From Thalassovita gelatinovora (GTDB lineage Bacteria > Pseudomonadota > Alphaproteobacteria > Rhodobacterales > Rhodobacteraceae): DNA of 64,000 bases. Below, in pieces: positions 1-9,053 of the stretch. The DNA is taken from contig NZ_CYSA01000005.1 in NCBI RefSeq assembly GCF_001458355.1, positions 62,001 through 126,000 of the forward strand, written 5' to 3'. The notes under the pieces are model-generated. The model was not told the origin of the DNA and ran no database searches. It was given only the letters and a program-made list of their open reading frames with translations. Position 1 is the stretch's first letter; the number at the start of each line of letters is the position of its first letter. The translations under genes were made by a program, and so were the position numbers.

Positions 1-737
1 CGACAGGACCATCCGCCGATATGGTGGCCCGCATGTATGAAGGCCGCGATTACCAGGAAATCAAGCTCGACGGCATGCGCAAAACCATCGCCGCGCGCCT
101 GACCGAAGCAAAGCAGACCGTGCCGCATTTCTATCTGCGCCGTGACATCAAGCTTGATGCGCTATTGAAATTCCGCAGCCAGTTGAACAAGCAACTGGAA
201 CCGCGCGGCGTCAAACTTTCGGTCAACGATTTCATCATCAAGGCCGTCGCCAACGCGCTGCAAGCCGTGCCGCAGGCCAACGCCGTCTGGGCCGGTGATC
301 GGGTGCTGCAACTGAAACCGTCGGATGTGGCCGTGGCCGTGGCCATCGAAGGCGGGTTGTTCACCCCGGTGTTGCAGGATGCCGACATGAAATCCCTGTC
401 GGCGCTGTCGTCTGAAATGAAGGATCTGGCCAAACGCGCCCGCGACCGCAAATTGGCCCCGCATGAATATCAGGGCGGCAGTTTTGCAATTTCCAACCTC
501 GGCATGTTCGGCATCGATAATTTCGACGCCATCGTGAACCCGCCGCATGCGGGCATTCTGGCCGTGGGATCGGGAGTCAAAAAACCGGTTGTCGGCGAAG
601 ATGGCGAACTGACCGTGGCAACCGTGATGTCGGTCACCATGTCGGTCGATCACCGGGTCATCGACGGCGCACTTGGTGCCAACCTGCTGAAAGCGATCGT
701 TGATAATCTGGAAAACCCGATGGTGATGCTGGCCTGA
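1..737 (+). CDS. pdhC: Pyruvate dehydrogenase E2 (dihydrolipoyl acetyltransferase), 3' part
   Basis: The reading frame is open to the left edge (codons in phase from base 3), so only the C-terminal catalytic half is present. It transfers the acetyl group from lipoyl-lysine to CoA in the pyruvate dehydrogenase complex. The segment DGMRKTIAARLTEAKQTVPH begins the acyltransferase core, and SVDHRVIDGALGANLL near the end contains the catalytic His of the DHRxxDG signature. The lipoyl and E3-binding domains must lie upstream of the window. A strong hairpin follows 24 bases after the stop. A branched-chain or 2-oxoglutarate E2 is less likely because the MRKTIAARLTEAKQTVPHFY core is typical of alphaproteobacterial PDH E2. 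Confidence 0.93.
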   Translation, partial: TGPSADMVARMYEGRDYQEIKLDGMRKTIAARLTEAKQTVPHFYLRRDIKLDALLKFRSQLNKQLEPRGVKLSVNDFIIKAVANALQAVPQANAVWAGDRVLQLKPSDVAVAVAIEGGLFTPVLQDADMKSLSALSSEMKDLAKRARDRKLAPHEYQGGSFAISNLGMFGIDNFDAIVNPPHAGILAVGSGVKKPVVGEDGELTVATVMSVTMSVDHRVIDGALGANLLKAIVDNLENPMVMLA

Positions 738-760
738 CGGAATTTTTCTGAACGAAAACA

Positions 761-794
761 AAAGCGCCCGCAGCCAATCAGCGGGCGCTTTTTT
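761..794 (+). terminator. Rho-independent terminator, probably bidirectional
   Basis: Perfect 11-bp stem (AAAGCGCCCGC / GCGGGCGCTTT) with a 9-base loop, followed by a T run and preceded by an A-rich stretch. It sits between two convergent genes, the E2 gene and the DUF1772 gene, and can serve both. Confidence 0.9.
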
Positions 795-803
795 CGTGCC
801 GGA

Positions 804-1301
804 TCACACCGCCTTGGCCAGTTGCACCGCAGCAATGACATAGCACGCCATCGTTCCGAAGGATGCCAACGTGCGCAAATGGTTCCAAAGCACCCAGGTT
901 TTAACGTATTCCGGCCAATAAGCCTGCGCCGCCGCCCCGGCCTGCGGCATCGCTTCAAGCCGCATGTTCATCGGCACATTGCAAACCCCCGTAACCAGCA
1001 TGACACCAACAATATACAGCACCGCCCCCGCGATCAGCCAAACCGCCACCGATCCCGGCAGATAGAAATGGCCCAACAACGCCATCGCGACCGAAACCGG
1101 AACCAGCCCCACCAACAGCACCATGAAGATCGATCCATAGACTTTGCGGTTGATGATCTGCATCGCTTCGGTTCCTGCAGCGGGTTTCGAATTGGCAAGC
1201 GAGGTCATGATGAAATCGGAAAAAGCCAGGAAAATCCCGGCAACAAGTCCAGCAGCCAAAGATAGGGCGACGATGCCCCAGACGATCCAATCCTCTGACA
1301 T
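804..1301 (-). CDS. DUF1772 (anthrone oxygenase-like) membrane protein
   Basis: A 165-residue integral membrane protein with about four hydrophobic helices. The early FSDFIMTSL segment, followed by EAMQIINRKVYGSIF, is the family pattern of DUF1772 proteins, a few of which are annotated as anthrone oxygenases; the role in bacteria is unknown. I chose the ATG at 1301 because AAAAGGAGA lies just upstream; the frame continues 30 codons further up without a good ribosome binding site. The gene is alone and its upstream region has two palindromic operator-like sites, so it is probably controlled by a dedicated repressor. Confidence 0.75.
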   Translation of the reverse strand: MSEDWIVWGIVALSLAAGLVAGIFLAFSDFIMTSLANSKPAAGTEAMQIINRKVYGSIFMVLLVGLVPVSVAMALLGHFYLPGSVAVWLIAGAVLYIVGVMLVTGVCNVPMNMRLEAMPQAGAAAQAYWPEYVKTWVLWNHLRTLASFGTMACYVIAAVQLAKAV

Positions 1302-1353
1302 ATTCGGTTCTCCTTTTGATAATCGCCACGAAAATATTGCGCTCAAATAGTCA

Positions 1354-1408
1354 CTTGACATTATGTCAAGCCAACACCGGATAGCTCGCAACTTTACACA
1401 ATGTCAAG
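1354..1408. promoter_or_regulatory. Tandem 17-bp palindromic operators upstream of the DUF1772 gene
   Basis: Positions 1354-1370 form a perfect 8+1+8 palindrome, CTTGACATtATGTCAAG. Positions 1392-1408 hold a second copy, CTTTACACaATGTCAAG, with two changes in one arm. The centres are 38 bp apart. On the minus strand both copies contain TTGACA, so a bound protein would cover a -35 element. The spacing TTGAC-N5-GTCAA differs from an FNR box (N4). A MarR, ArsR or TetR type repressor is plausible but not identified. The rest of the 382-base gap has only a weak dyad at 1552-1568. Confidence 0.65.
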
Positions 1409-1683
1409 CAATGAATTATCTGACAAATACGCGGATTTGTTGCGGTCACCGAAAAGGCAGGGACCGAACCGTACCACCAACGGCATATTCGGGCCTGACC
1501 GCACAGACCACAAAAACAGTCCGTGAATGATTTAGGTTTACCTCCTAACGCACTGAAAAATATTCAGTACCTTTTCCACCCGCCGGACGATTATCGTTTT
1601 GGAAAATGCATCTGACGCCCGGGGCCTCATCTGATCACCCGGCGCGGATCGCATCCTGCCCCCGGTTGAACCAAACGTTTCCG

Positions 1684-2526
1684 TCAGGCTAGCGCGTTCG
1701 CAATCCAACCGGCAAAGCGCAGCACCGGGTCGGCACTCTGCAGCCCCGCAGCGTGAATCAGGTAATACCCGATATCCCCACCGGTTTGCGGCTGCCATAT
1801 TTCCCGCAGGTCGCCCCGGCGCAGCGGTTTTTCCACCAATAGCCGCGGGGCAATCGCCACGCCCTGCCCTTCGATCGCCGCATCAATCGCAAGGACGGTG
1901 TAGTTGTAACGTCGGATATCCCGGTCACGCCCCGGCAGAAACCGGTCCCAATACCCATGCGCATCCTGCAATAATACTGCACCCTTGAATTCTGGGGCTG
2001 ACCCAACCCGTTCGGCATAGTCAGGCGTTGCCACCGCCACCAATTCAACCGTTTTCAGACGCGTAACCTCGCCCCCCTGGACCTTAGGGCATGGCCCCAT
2101 GCGGATCGCTGCATCGACGATCCCTCGGCGCAGCGGTTGCACTTTTTCATCGGCACAAATGGCCAGACGCAAATCGGGATGCGCGGCTTCGAATTCAGGA
2201 ACTGCGGCGACCAGCCAACGGGCAGCAAAACTGGGTGGAACACTTATTTGCAATGTTTTCTGGTCGGTTCCCAAGGCATCTACCGCCTGATCAATCAGGT
2301 CCAATGCCGTTCGGGACGCCTTGGCCAGATGCGCCCCCGAACCGGTCAGGGTCACCCCGCGCGGCAGCCGTTCGAACAATGGCAGGCCCAACTGATCCTC
2401 TAACGCGCGAATCTGCTGCGCCACTGCACCATGGGTCAGATTCAATTCCTCCGCCGCCAGCCTGAAATTTCCGTGACGGGCAACGGCATCGAAGGTACGG
2501 ATCGGGGAAAGGCGCAAGCGGGGCAT
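1684..2526 (-). CDS. LysR-family transcriptional regulator (GcvA-like)
   Basis: A 280-residue LysR regulator. An N-terminal winged helix-turn-helix (LSPIRTFDAVARHGNFRLAA, then LNLTHGAVAQQIRALEDQLG) precedes a periplasmic-binding-protein-like effector domain with the PSFAARWLVAAVPEF segment typical of the GcvA group. Of two in-frame ATGs, 2526 is preferred because AGGA lies at proper distance; the other is 2532. It is divergent from the small membrane protein gene at 2626, with a symmetric site between them, so it probably controls that gene and itself. The effector is not evident. Confidence 0.85.
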   Translation of the reverse strand: MPRLRLSPIRTFDAVARHGNFRLAAEELNLTHGAVAQQIRALEDQLGLPLFERLPRGVTLTGSGAHLAKASRTALDLIDQAVDALGTDQKTLQISVPPSFAARWLVAAVPEFEAAHPDLRLAICADEKVQPLRRGIVDAAIRMGPCPKVQGGEVTRLKTVELVAVATPDYAERVGSAPEFKGAVLLQDAHGYWDRFLPGRDRDIRRYNYTVLAIDAAIEGQGVAIAPRLLVEKPLRRGDLREIWQPQTGGDIGYYLIHAAGLQSADPVLRFAGWIANALA

Positions 2527-2534
2527 CGTCATCC

Positions 2535-2549
2535 TGTAGTTTTTCTACA
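2535..2549. promoter_or_regulatory. Candidate LysR operator
   Basis: TGTAGtttttCTACA is a perfect 5+5+5 dyad that fits the T-N11-A rule for LysR boxes. It lies 9 bases before the chosen LysR start, in the region divergent to the gene at 2626. Overlap with the LysR translation start suggests autoregulation. Confidence 0.45.
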
Positions 2550-2625
2550 TAGTATGACCTGAAAGCATGAATAGTCAAACGCCCGCTGACACGGCATTAA
2601 TCCGCCATAAGTCAGGAGAGATGAG

Positions 2626-2865
2626 ATGCAAACAAGCCTGCCTCGGAATGTCAATTTCACCCATGCCGTAAAATGGACCGCCTCGGTCGCACAGATTTTC
2701 GGCTATGCCTTCACCGCCTTTGACATGGCGCCGTGGAACATCTACCTGTTCCTGATCGGCCTTGTCGGATGGTTTTCCGTGGGTGTGATGTGGAATGACC
2801 GCGCGATCATGTTGATCCACTTAGTCGCCCTTGGGTCGATGATCGCGGGATTACTCAGCCGCTGA
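2626..2865 (+). CDS. Small two-helix membrane protein
   Basis: A 79-residue protein with two hydrophobic segments (about residues 28-52 and 58-77) separated by MWNDRAIM. GGAGAG lies just before the ATG. It resembles small uncharacterised proteins found mainly in Rhodobacterales (I think the DUF6552 group, not certain). It is divergent from the LysR gene. Its stop codon directly abuts that of cysE on the other strand, giving TGATCA with no base between the two genes. No function can be assigned. Confidence 0.6.
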   Translation: MQTSLPRNVNFTHAVKWTASVAQIFGYAFTAFDMAPWNIYLFLIGLVGWFSVGVMWNDRAIMLIHLVALGSMIAGLLSR

Positions 2866-3672
2866 TCACTTGGTGCCCAGCAACTGATCCATCGTGATCG
2901 ACGGGGTCGAACATCCGGCTTCGCCCACCACCTTGGCCGGCACCCCGGCAACGGTGGATTTCGGCGGCACTTCGTGCAGCACCACCGACCCGGCGGCGAT
3001 GCGCGAACAATGTCCGACATGAATATTGCCCAAAACCTTGGCCCCGGCCCCGATCAGCACGCCATCGCCGATCTTGGGATGGCGGTCTTCTTCTTCCTTG
3101 CCGGTGCCGCCCAACGTTACAGAATGCAGCATCGACACGTTGTCACCGACCACGGCGGTTTCCCCGATCACGATAGAATGGGCGTGGTCGATCATGATGC
3201 CCTTGCCGATCCGGGCCGCGGGGTGGATATCGACCCCGAACTGTTCCGAAATCCGCATCTGGAAAAAATAGGCCATGTCGCGGCGGCCCTGCTGCCACAG
3301 CCAATGCGCGACGCGGTAAGATTGCAGTGCCTGAAACCCCTTGAAGAACATCAAGGGTTGCAAGAACCGATGGCAGGCCGGATCACGATCATATACGGCC
3401 GCGATATCGGCCCGTGCGGCCAAAGCCAAAGCCGGATCATCGGAATAAGCGGCGTCGCAAATTTCGCGGATCAACTGTTCCGACATTTCGCCCGAAGCCA
3501 ATTTCAACGACGTCCGATAAGCCAGCGCGTTTTCAATGGTTTCGTGGTGCAGGATGCTGGAATGGATCAGCCCGCCCAGCAGAGGTTCCTTTTCAACGGC
3601 ATCCTCAGCCTCGGTCCTGATCTGGTTCCAGACAGGATCGAGTTCGGCAAATTGTGTCTTCGTCTTGGCCAT
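2866..3672 (-). CDS. cysE: Serine O-acetyltransferase
   Basis: A 268-residue enzyme that acetylates L-serine with acetyl-CoA to O-acetylserine, the first step of cysteine synthesis. The N-terminal helical domain is followed by a left-handed beta helix of hexapeptide repeats. GVDIHPAARIGKGIMIDHAH and VSMLHSVTLGGTGK carry the active-site region including the catalytic DH pair. The start at 3672 is set by GGAGGA upstream and by the MAKTKTQF beginning common in the order; the frame runs on for 27 more codons. The C-terminal tail is the part usually bound by CysK. Confidence 0.93.
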   Translation of the reverse strand: MAKTKTQFAELDPVWNQIRTEAEDAVEKEPLLGGLIHSSILHHETIENALAYRTSLKLASGEMSEQLIREICDAAYSDDPALALAARADIAAVYDRDPACHRFLQPLMFFKGFQALQSYRVAHWLWQQGRRDMAYFFQMRISEQFGVDIHPAARIGKGIMIDHAHSIVIGETAVVGDNVSMLHSVTLGGTGKEEEDRHPKIGDGVLIGAGAKVLGNIHVGHCSRIAAGSVVLHEVPPKSTVAGVPAKVVGEAGCSTPSITMDQLLGTK

Positions 3673-3805
3673 GGATAAGGTCCTCCGGTCGCGCTCACTA
3701 TAGCAGATAAGCCGGTTTGGCAAAACGCAAAGCTGTGAAGGCTCCCATTTCAATATTTTATGGTTTCAGGACCGCCCGGGCCTGCTCGCATGGCCCCCGA
3801 ACCGC

Positions 3806-6800
3806 CTATTCACTCAGCACCAGACGTGCCACAGCGCCTGCCCCGTAAACCGCTGAAACCTGCGCCACATCGGCCACCAGCCCCGCCAAGCCACCATCGG
3901 CGGCAATCGCCGCCGTGGAATAGTGCCATTCAGGCAGGTTCACCATTTCTTGCCGCACGATCTGGACCCCGCGCCGGAGTCGCACCAGATATAGTTCCTG
4001 TTCTTCGCCCAATGGCACGTCCAACCCGTCCCAACTGTCGCCGTCTACCCGCGTCCGCCGGATCCAAGAAAGATGCAGATCACCCGATATATCTATGTCC
4101 TGACGCAGATGCACCGGCGCAAACGGGCGCAAACCGATCCCGGCAAAGGCCTGTTGAGAGTGCCGGTAGGACGGGTCGTCATACCCGCGCCAGGCCGACC
4201 CGATCCGATAATGGCGCGCCTGGTTGCGACTGGTCGAGGCCAGATCCAACTGGCCCACCGCACTGTCCAACAGCACGAAATAGGATCCAACCGGCCAGGC
4301 ATCGGGCATCACCGTTTCCGATCCCTGCTGCCCGCGCAGCAAGTGACTAAGCTGATAGGTATTTTCATCCACCAGCACCGCATCACGGAACTGGATCACT
4401 TCCCAGTTTTCCGCTGTTCCATCGCCGATCGCTGCCAGATTGCCACCGGCAAACACCGACGCTTCAGACCGGCTTTCCAGACTGCCATTGCTCAATTTCA
4501 CCTGCAACAGGGCACCGCGATCCCACAGCCCCGGCTGCGCCCGCGACAGTTCCGTTTCGGTCACGCCGATAGTGGCCTTGGCTGTCACCGTCGCCAACAG
4601 AACGTAATCGCTGTCACTGGCCGAACTGTAAATCGCCACACTGCCGGGCCACGGATTGGCATTGACCGCCATATGCGGCGCATGGGGTATTTCATCTCCG
4701 GTCAGCAATGGCAGATCAAGAAACAGCGAAAACACCGGGGCCGGGGCTGCGAACGGGGCAACCGGGCTGGTTTCATCGACGAAATCCGCCGGGCTATAAC
4801 TGGACTTGTCGATCCGCACCGCCTCAACGATCTGCGATGCGCCGTATTCGATCCGGTCGACCCGGAACGTGCCGGACATCCCCGGTTCGGACAGCGCGAT
4901 CACATCGCCCGCCCCCACTTGCAACGCCGATGGCGGCAGCGCCAGCCTGATACTGTCGCGCGACAACCGCGCCTCTGCCAACCAGCGTTCGACAACCTGT
5001 CGCCCTTCGGCCCGGGTCATCACCAATGGCACTTCCGCCACCGATACCGCATGGCTGGCCTCATCCGGCAAAACGCTTTCTTCCGCTGCGGTTTCGAAAT
5101 CGGCATCGGCTTCGACAAAACGCAGCCGCACCCGGCCCACCATGTCGCTTTCCGCCGCGCGAAGCGCCTCGGTCGAATAGGGCAAATCGTCATTCACCGC
5201 CAGGCTTTCACCCGGCAAATCCCAATCACGCTGCCCGGTGCGGCTACGAAACACCAAAACGCCATCGCGTTCTATCGCATCAAACCCATAGCGCAGCATC
5301 AACGGCTGCAAGGCGCTACGCGCATCGCCTGTTTCAGTCAGACAATACCCGCGCACATGGCCATGCAGCGCATCGGTATCGATGTCATTCACCCCGGCCT
5401 GACGGCAAATTTCCGTCACCACCGAAGCCAGCGACCGCGCCGATCCGCGACCGTTGATCCAATGCCCCCGGGCATAGTTATCACCATCGCTCCACACCTC
5501 GGAATTGCGCGGAAAACTGGGATAGGGCCGCGCATCCCAAGCCCAGACAAAGGCGCGTGACATGTCCAGCATCGGACCGCCATATTCTTCGGATACCGGG
5601 TTATGCGCCGCGTCGCCCCAATACCCCAGCATCGCCCGCAGATATTGCATCTGGATCAATTCATCGCGTCGCCCGTCGGAATATTTCGGCAACAGTGATT
5701 CCGATGATTTCGGGTCCAGGAACTTGTTCGGCTGATTGGTGCCCTTGTCGATGGCGCCACAGCCCAGTTCGGTGAACCAGATCGGTTTCGATTGCGGCCC
5801 CCAATCGGTCGCCTGCGCCGCCCGCTCTCCTGCAATGCGGTTGAAATGGTGCTGCGACCACCAGGCCCGAATATCCTTGTAGCGGTAAATCCAGGACTCG
5901 CCATAGGCACCATCGCTGATCGTGGTTCTGATCTGCGCGGCGTCGGCTTCGCTGGAATGGTAATACCAGTCAAAGCCTTCGCCGCCCTCGATATTCGAAC
6001 GCAGATAGTCGAGGTTGTAAATCGCCCCCCAACCGGCATCGAGATGGTCTTCGCCTTCGCGCCAATCCGACAGCGGCATGTAATTGTCGATACCGATGAA
6101 ATCGATCTCGTCATCGGCCCAAAGCGGATCAAGGTGGAAAAAAACGTCGCCCGATCCGTCTTGTGGGTGATAGCCGAAATATTCCGACCAATCGGCGGCA
6201 TAGCCCAACTTGACCTCTGACCCCAGCAGCGCCCGCACCTCTGCTGCCAGCACCCGCATCTGCGCCACTGCGGGGAAGCTGTTGTTCACCCCCCGCAACT
6301 GGGTCAGCCCCCGCATTTCCGACCCGATGCAAAACGCCGCGACCCCGCCCGCTGCCGCACAAAGCGCGGCATTGTGCAAAATGAACCGGCGATAGCTCCA
6401 TTCCTGCGGACCGGTATAGGCGACAGCCCCGTCGGTTACGGTGAAATCCGACGCCGTAACGGTGCCGAAGAACGCCGCCACCTGTGCCTCTGCCGCCGCG
6501 CTTTGGTCAGGTGATCCGTCCCCCCCGGGGGCTCGCGCCCCGGTGATCCGCCCGCGCCACGGCAGCACCGGCTGACCCACATCCCCGGTCCAGGGATCAA
6601 GCAGCGCATTGCCCGCCATCTGTTCCATCAAGATGAACGGATAAAACATCACCGCTTGCCCGGCGTCTTGCAATTTTGCAATCGCCTGCATCACCGAAGC
6701 ATCGCTGGGCGTCCCGCCATATACCGGCCGCGCGTCTTGCATTGGCACCAATTGCGCCCCCGCCCGGGTCAGGCCCGACACCGACCACGGCATCCCTTCG

Positions 6801-7723
6801 GCATCCTGTTCACCCTGTTCGACCTTGGGGCGCAGCGTGCAGTTCCCACAGCGCAAATCGTCCCCGAACCAGCTGACGACCAACGACACCGCCGCGCAAT
6901 TGGGCAATTCCTGTTCCAACTGGGCCAGCGAGGTCGACAGATCGCTTCGACCCGACGTCGAATTGATATTCGCCGTGCGGGTTTCACCCAACCCATAATC
7001 CAGCACCGCCGGATCGGTGGCCAGCGCATACTCCCCGGTCCCCGGCATCAGGGCGACGCCCCGGATCGCATGGCCGGGTTCCATATCCATCCCGCCGTCA
7101 AATTCGAAATCCGGCCGCAATACTTCAAAGGTAAACTGCGGCACCCGGTTGCCGAATTGCGCCAGATTCAGATCTTCCATCACCACATAAGCAGTGCCGC
7201 GATAGCCCGGCACCGCTCCGGCACCTTCGACCGCTTCCATCTTGGGATCGGGCAACTGATCGGCCGTGCCGCGATAAATCCGCATGTTCAGATCGTCTGG
7301 CGCCACTTCTTCGCCATCGGCCCAGACCCGGCAAACCCCGCCGATTTCACCTTCACACAGCGCAATCGCCAGGCTCAGACTGTAGCTATACTCGGTGCTG
7401 CGCCGCGCTCCGCCGCCCTTGCCAGCGCCAGAAGTCTGGCTGTGTTCGCTGAAATGGGTGGCCCAGATCACCTGCCCCCCGATCCGCATACGGCCATAGA
7501 CCCGGCTGATCGGATCGCCTTCGCTGGCCCCGGTCAGGCGGAACCGGTCAACCCGGCCGGTTGCCACCGGGTCCGATCCCTGCCCCAGCAGCCGCTGGTC
7601 GATGGCCCGGCCCAAAGTCGCCCCGACAAACCGCCCGATCACCGCCGAAGACAGGCCCAGAACGGTGCCACCGACAGAACCGCCAATCGCTGCCCCCGCC
7701 GCAGATAAAAGAATGGTCGCCAT
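3806..7723 (-). CDS. GTA tail-fibre/baseplate megaprotein with glycosidase-like domain (ORFg15)
   Basis: A 1305-residue protein and the last gene of the gene transfer agent cluster. It starts with a Gly/Ala-rich segment (MATILLSAAGAAIGGSVGG). A TIM-barrel-like glycoside hydrolase region follows around residues 400-750, with GSEMRGLTQ and WFTELGCG carrying two acidic residues at positions expected for acid/base and nucleophile. A phage tail fold lies around 880-1000, and the C-terminal part is probably fibre-like. In the Rhodobacter capsulatus particle the homologue forms the tail tip that contacts the host capsule. The start at 7723 overlaps the stop of the NlpC/P60 gene by one base (TGATG). 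It is full length, with no frameshift seen. Confidence 0.93.
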   Translation of the reverse strand: MATILLSAAGAAIGGSVGGTVLGLSSAVIGRFVGATLGRAIDQRLLGQGSDPVATGRVDRFRLTGASEGDPISRVYGRMRIGGQVIWATHFSEHSQTSGAGKGGGARRSTEYSYSLSLAIALCEGEIGGVCRVWADGEEVAPDDLNMRIYRGTADQLPDPKMEAVEGAGAVPGYRGTAYVVMEDLNLAQFGNRVPQFTFEVLRPDFEFDGGMDMEPGHAIRGVALMPGTGEYALATDPAVLDYGLGETRTANINSTSGRSDLSTSLAQLEQELPNCAAVSLVVSWFGDDLRCGNCTLRPKVEQGEQDAEGMPWSVSGLTRAGAQLVPMQDARPVYGGTPSDASVMQAIAKLQDAGQAVMFYPFILMEQMAGNALLDPWTGDVGQPVLPWRGRITGARAPGGDGSPDQSAAAEAQVAAFFGTVTASDFTVTDGAVAYTGPQEWSYRRFILHNAALCAAAGGVAAFCIGSEMRGLTQLRGVNNSFPAVAQMRVLAAEVRALLGSEVKLGYAADWSEYFGYHPQDGSGDVFFHLDPLWADDEIDFIGIDNYMPLSDWREGEDHLDAGWGAIYNLDYLRSNIEGGEGFDWYYHSSEADAAQIRTTISDGAYGESWIYRYKDIRAWWSQHHFNRIAGERAAQATDWGPQSKPIWFTELGCGAIDKGTNQPNKFLDPKSSESLLPKYSDGRRDELIQMQYLRAMLGYWGDAAHNPVSEEYGGPMLDMSRAFVWAWDARPYPSFPRNSEVWSDGDNYARGHWINGRGSARSLASVVTEICRQAGVNDIDTDALHGHVRGYCLTETGDARSALQPLMLRYGFDAIERDGVLVFRSRTGQRDWDLPGESLAVNDDLPYSTEALRAAESDMVGRVRLRFVEADADFETAAEESVLPDEASHAVSVAEVPLVMTRAEGRQVVERWLAEARLSRDSIRLALPPSALQVGAGDVIALSEPGMSGTFRVDRIEYGASQIVEAVRIDKSSYSPADFVDETSPVAPFAAPAPVFSLFLDLPLLTGDEIPHAPHMAVNANPWPGSVAIYSSASDSDYVLLATVTAKATIGVTETELSRAQPGLWDRGALLQVKLSNGSLESRSEASVFAGGNLAAIGDGTAENWEVIQFRDAVLVDENTYQLSHLLRGQQGSETVMPDAWPVGSYFVLLDSAVGQLDLASTSRNQARHYRIGSAWRGYDDPSYRHSQQAFAGIGLRPFAPVHLRQDIDISGDLHLSWIRRTRVDGDSWDGLDVPLGEEQELYLVRLRRGVQIVRQEMVNLPEWHYSTAAIAADGGLAGLVADVAQVSAVYGAGAVARLVLSE

Positions 7724-8172
7724 CAGTAATCCCCCTCGGGCAAAGCAAATCGTGCTACGATGCGCCTGCGCCATGGCAGGCTCAGCGGGCTTTCCACCAC
7801 CGCATGATCGCAATAGGCATGGATAAAACTGGCCCCCGCCCCAAGCTCTGCCGCCACGCCCAGATGTTTCGCCACGCTGCCCGCGCGCATACGAAACAGC
7901 AGGATATCGCCCGGTGCTTGCCCGCTTATTGGCTTGGCCAACAAATGCTGGCCTGCCGCGCGCCACAGCATTTCGTCGCCCTGTGGTTCGGACCAGTCGC
8001 GGCTATAGGCGGGCGGCAGGTCCGGTTCCGCCCCTTTCAGATCGCGCCAGATCCCCCTGAGCAACCCCAGACAATCGGTCCCCACCCCGCGGACCGATGC
8101 CTGATGCCGATAAGGCGTCCCGATCCATGCTCTTGCCGCGGCAACCACCCTTTGTCCGTCGATCGCCGTCAT
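7723..8172 (-). CDS. GTA NlpC/P60 peptidase (ORFg14)
   Basis: A 149-residue cell-wall peptidase of the tail. Cys34 in GVGTDCLGLLRG and His103 in SVAKHLGVA match the catalytic Cys and His of NlpC/P60 enzymes, which cut peptidoglycan stem peptides. In GTA particles it presumably helps the tail pass through the recipient wall. Its start overlaps the ORFg13 stop by four bases and its stop overlaps the ORFg15 start by one, as expected for translational coupling. Confidence 0.92.
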   Translation of the reverse strand: MTAIDGQRVVAAARAWIGTPYRHQASVRGVGTDCLGLLRGIWRDLKGAEPDLPPAYSRDWSEPQGDEMLWRAAGQHLLAKPISGQAPGDILLFRMRAGSVAKHLGVAAELGAGASFIHAYCDHAVVESPLSLPWRRRIVARFALPEGDY

Positions 8173-9053
8173 CGCCGGCTACCCCCGGACGTGACGCTGG
8201 CACTGGCCGGATAGGACACCGTCCAGTCATCACCGGGAATATCGGGGAAGCCCTGAAAATTCGCTATATTGTCGAATTTCAACCGGCAGGTTTCCAACCG
8301 CTTGTCACATCCCGCGATCAGCTGCAGCCCGTCGCCTGCCGACACATCTGCCCGCAGCGGTGCCCACAGTTCGATCACCCGCCTGCCGTCAGCGGCAAAA
8401 TCATTCTTGATCACGCCACTTAGCCCGGTCGCGGCACCGTGGGTCACGTCCAGACGCCCGCGCCGGAACCAACCGGTTTCGAACCCCGCAATTGCGGCAA
8501 AGCGAAACATCCGGCTGTCTTCGACCTGCTCTGCCGCGATCTCGACCCCGTATCCCGCGGTTGTCAGATCGACCCCACAGGCGGTATCGCCCAGAACTGC
8601 CGCGCATGGTTTTTGATACACCCGCCCCAAAGGTTGATTCAGCCGGTCGGTCAGCCCGCGCAGTTCGGCCCGGAACGATCCGCCCGACCGCGTCAATTCC
8701 CCCAAGTACCCGTTGAATTGTAACGCCCGCTGGCCAGTATCGGCCCAATTGACCAGCCAGCACCGCACCGTTGCATCGTCAAACCGCCCGGCTTCGATAT
8801 CCGCTTCGCGCACCCCTGCGTCGCTGAGTGCGCCAACCGCTTCGGTATTGTCCACCGACAGGCCGGTCGCCTGTTGCAATGCCGCCGCCGACAGCCCGCT
8901 ATCAGCCTTGAAGATGATCCCGTCAAAGCCAAGATCGCAATCGTGATCGGTAAACCCAAAGGACACCCCATCGGCCCGCAACAGCAACCAACAGCGGCAC
9001 AGCGTCGTTGCGCCGCTGGCCAGATGGGCCTGAAATTCCGCGTTCAACCGCAT
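8169..9053 (-). CDS. GTA baseplate hub protein, DUF2163 (ORFg13)
   Basis: A 294-residue protein with an N-terminal DUF2163 domain and the conserved C-terminal tail GCDKRLETCRLKFDNIANFQ followed by GFPDIPGDDW. The two Cys of that tail, together with others around CAAVLGDTACG, are metal-ligand candidates. Its homologue forms part of the tail hub in the R. capsulatus GTA. Its start overlaps the preceding gene by one base and its end overlaps the peptidase gene by four. Confidence 0.92.
   Translation of the reverse strand: MRLNAEFQAHLASGATTLCRCWLLLRADGVSFGFTDHDCDLGFDGIIFKADSGLSAAALQQATGLSVDNTEAVGALSDAGVREADIEAGRFDDATVRCWLVNWADTGQRALQFNGYLGELTRSGGSFRAELRGLTDRLNQPLGRVYQKPCAAVLGDTACGVDLTTAGYGVEIAAEQVEDSRMFRFAAIAGFETGWFRRGRLDVTHGAATGLSGVIKNDFAADGRRVIELWAPLRADVSAGDGLQLIAGCDKRLETCRLKFDNIANFQGFPDIPGDDWTVSYPASASVTSGGSRR

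Noticed and set aside
1354-1370. FNR box before the DUF1772 gene
   Set aside because: The half-sites are separated by five bases instead of four and end in GAC/GTC, so it does not fit the FNR consensus.
4073-5560. 495-codon plus-strand frame opposite the GTA megaprotein
   Set aside because: No domain; the minus-strand protein is continuous and conserved here.
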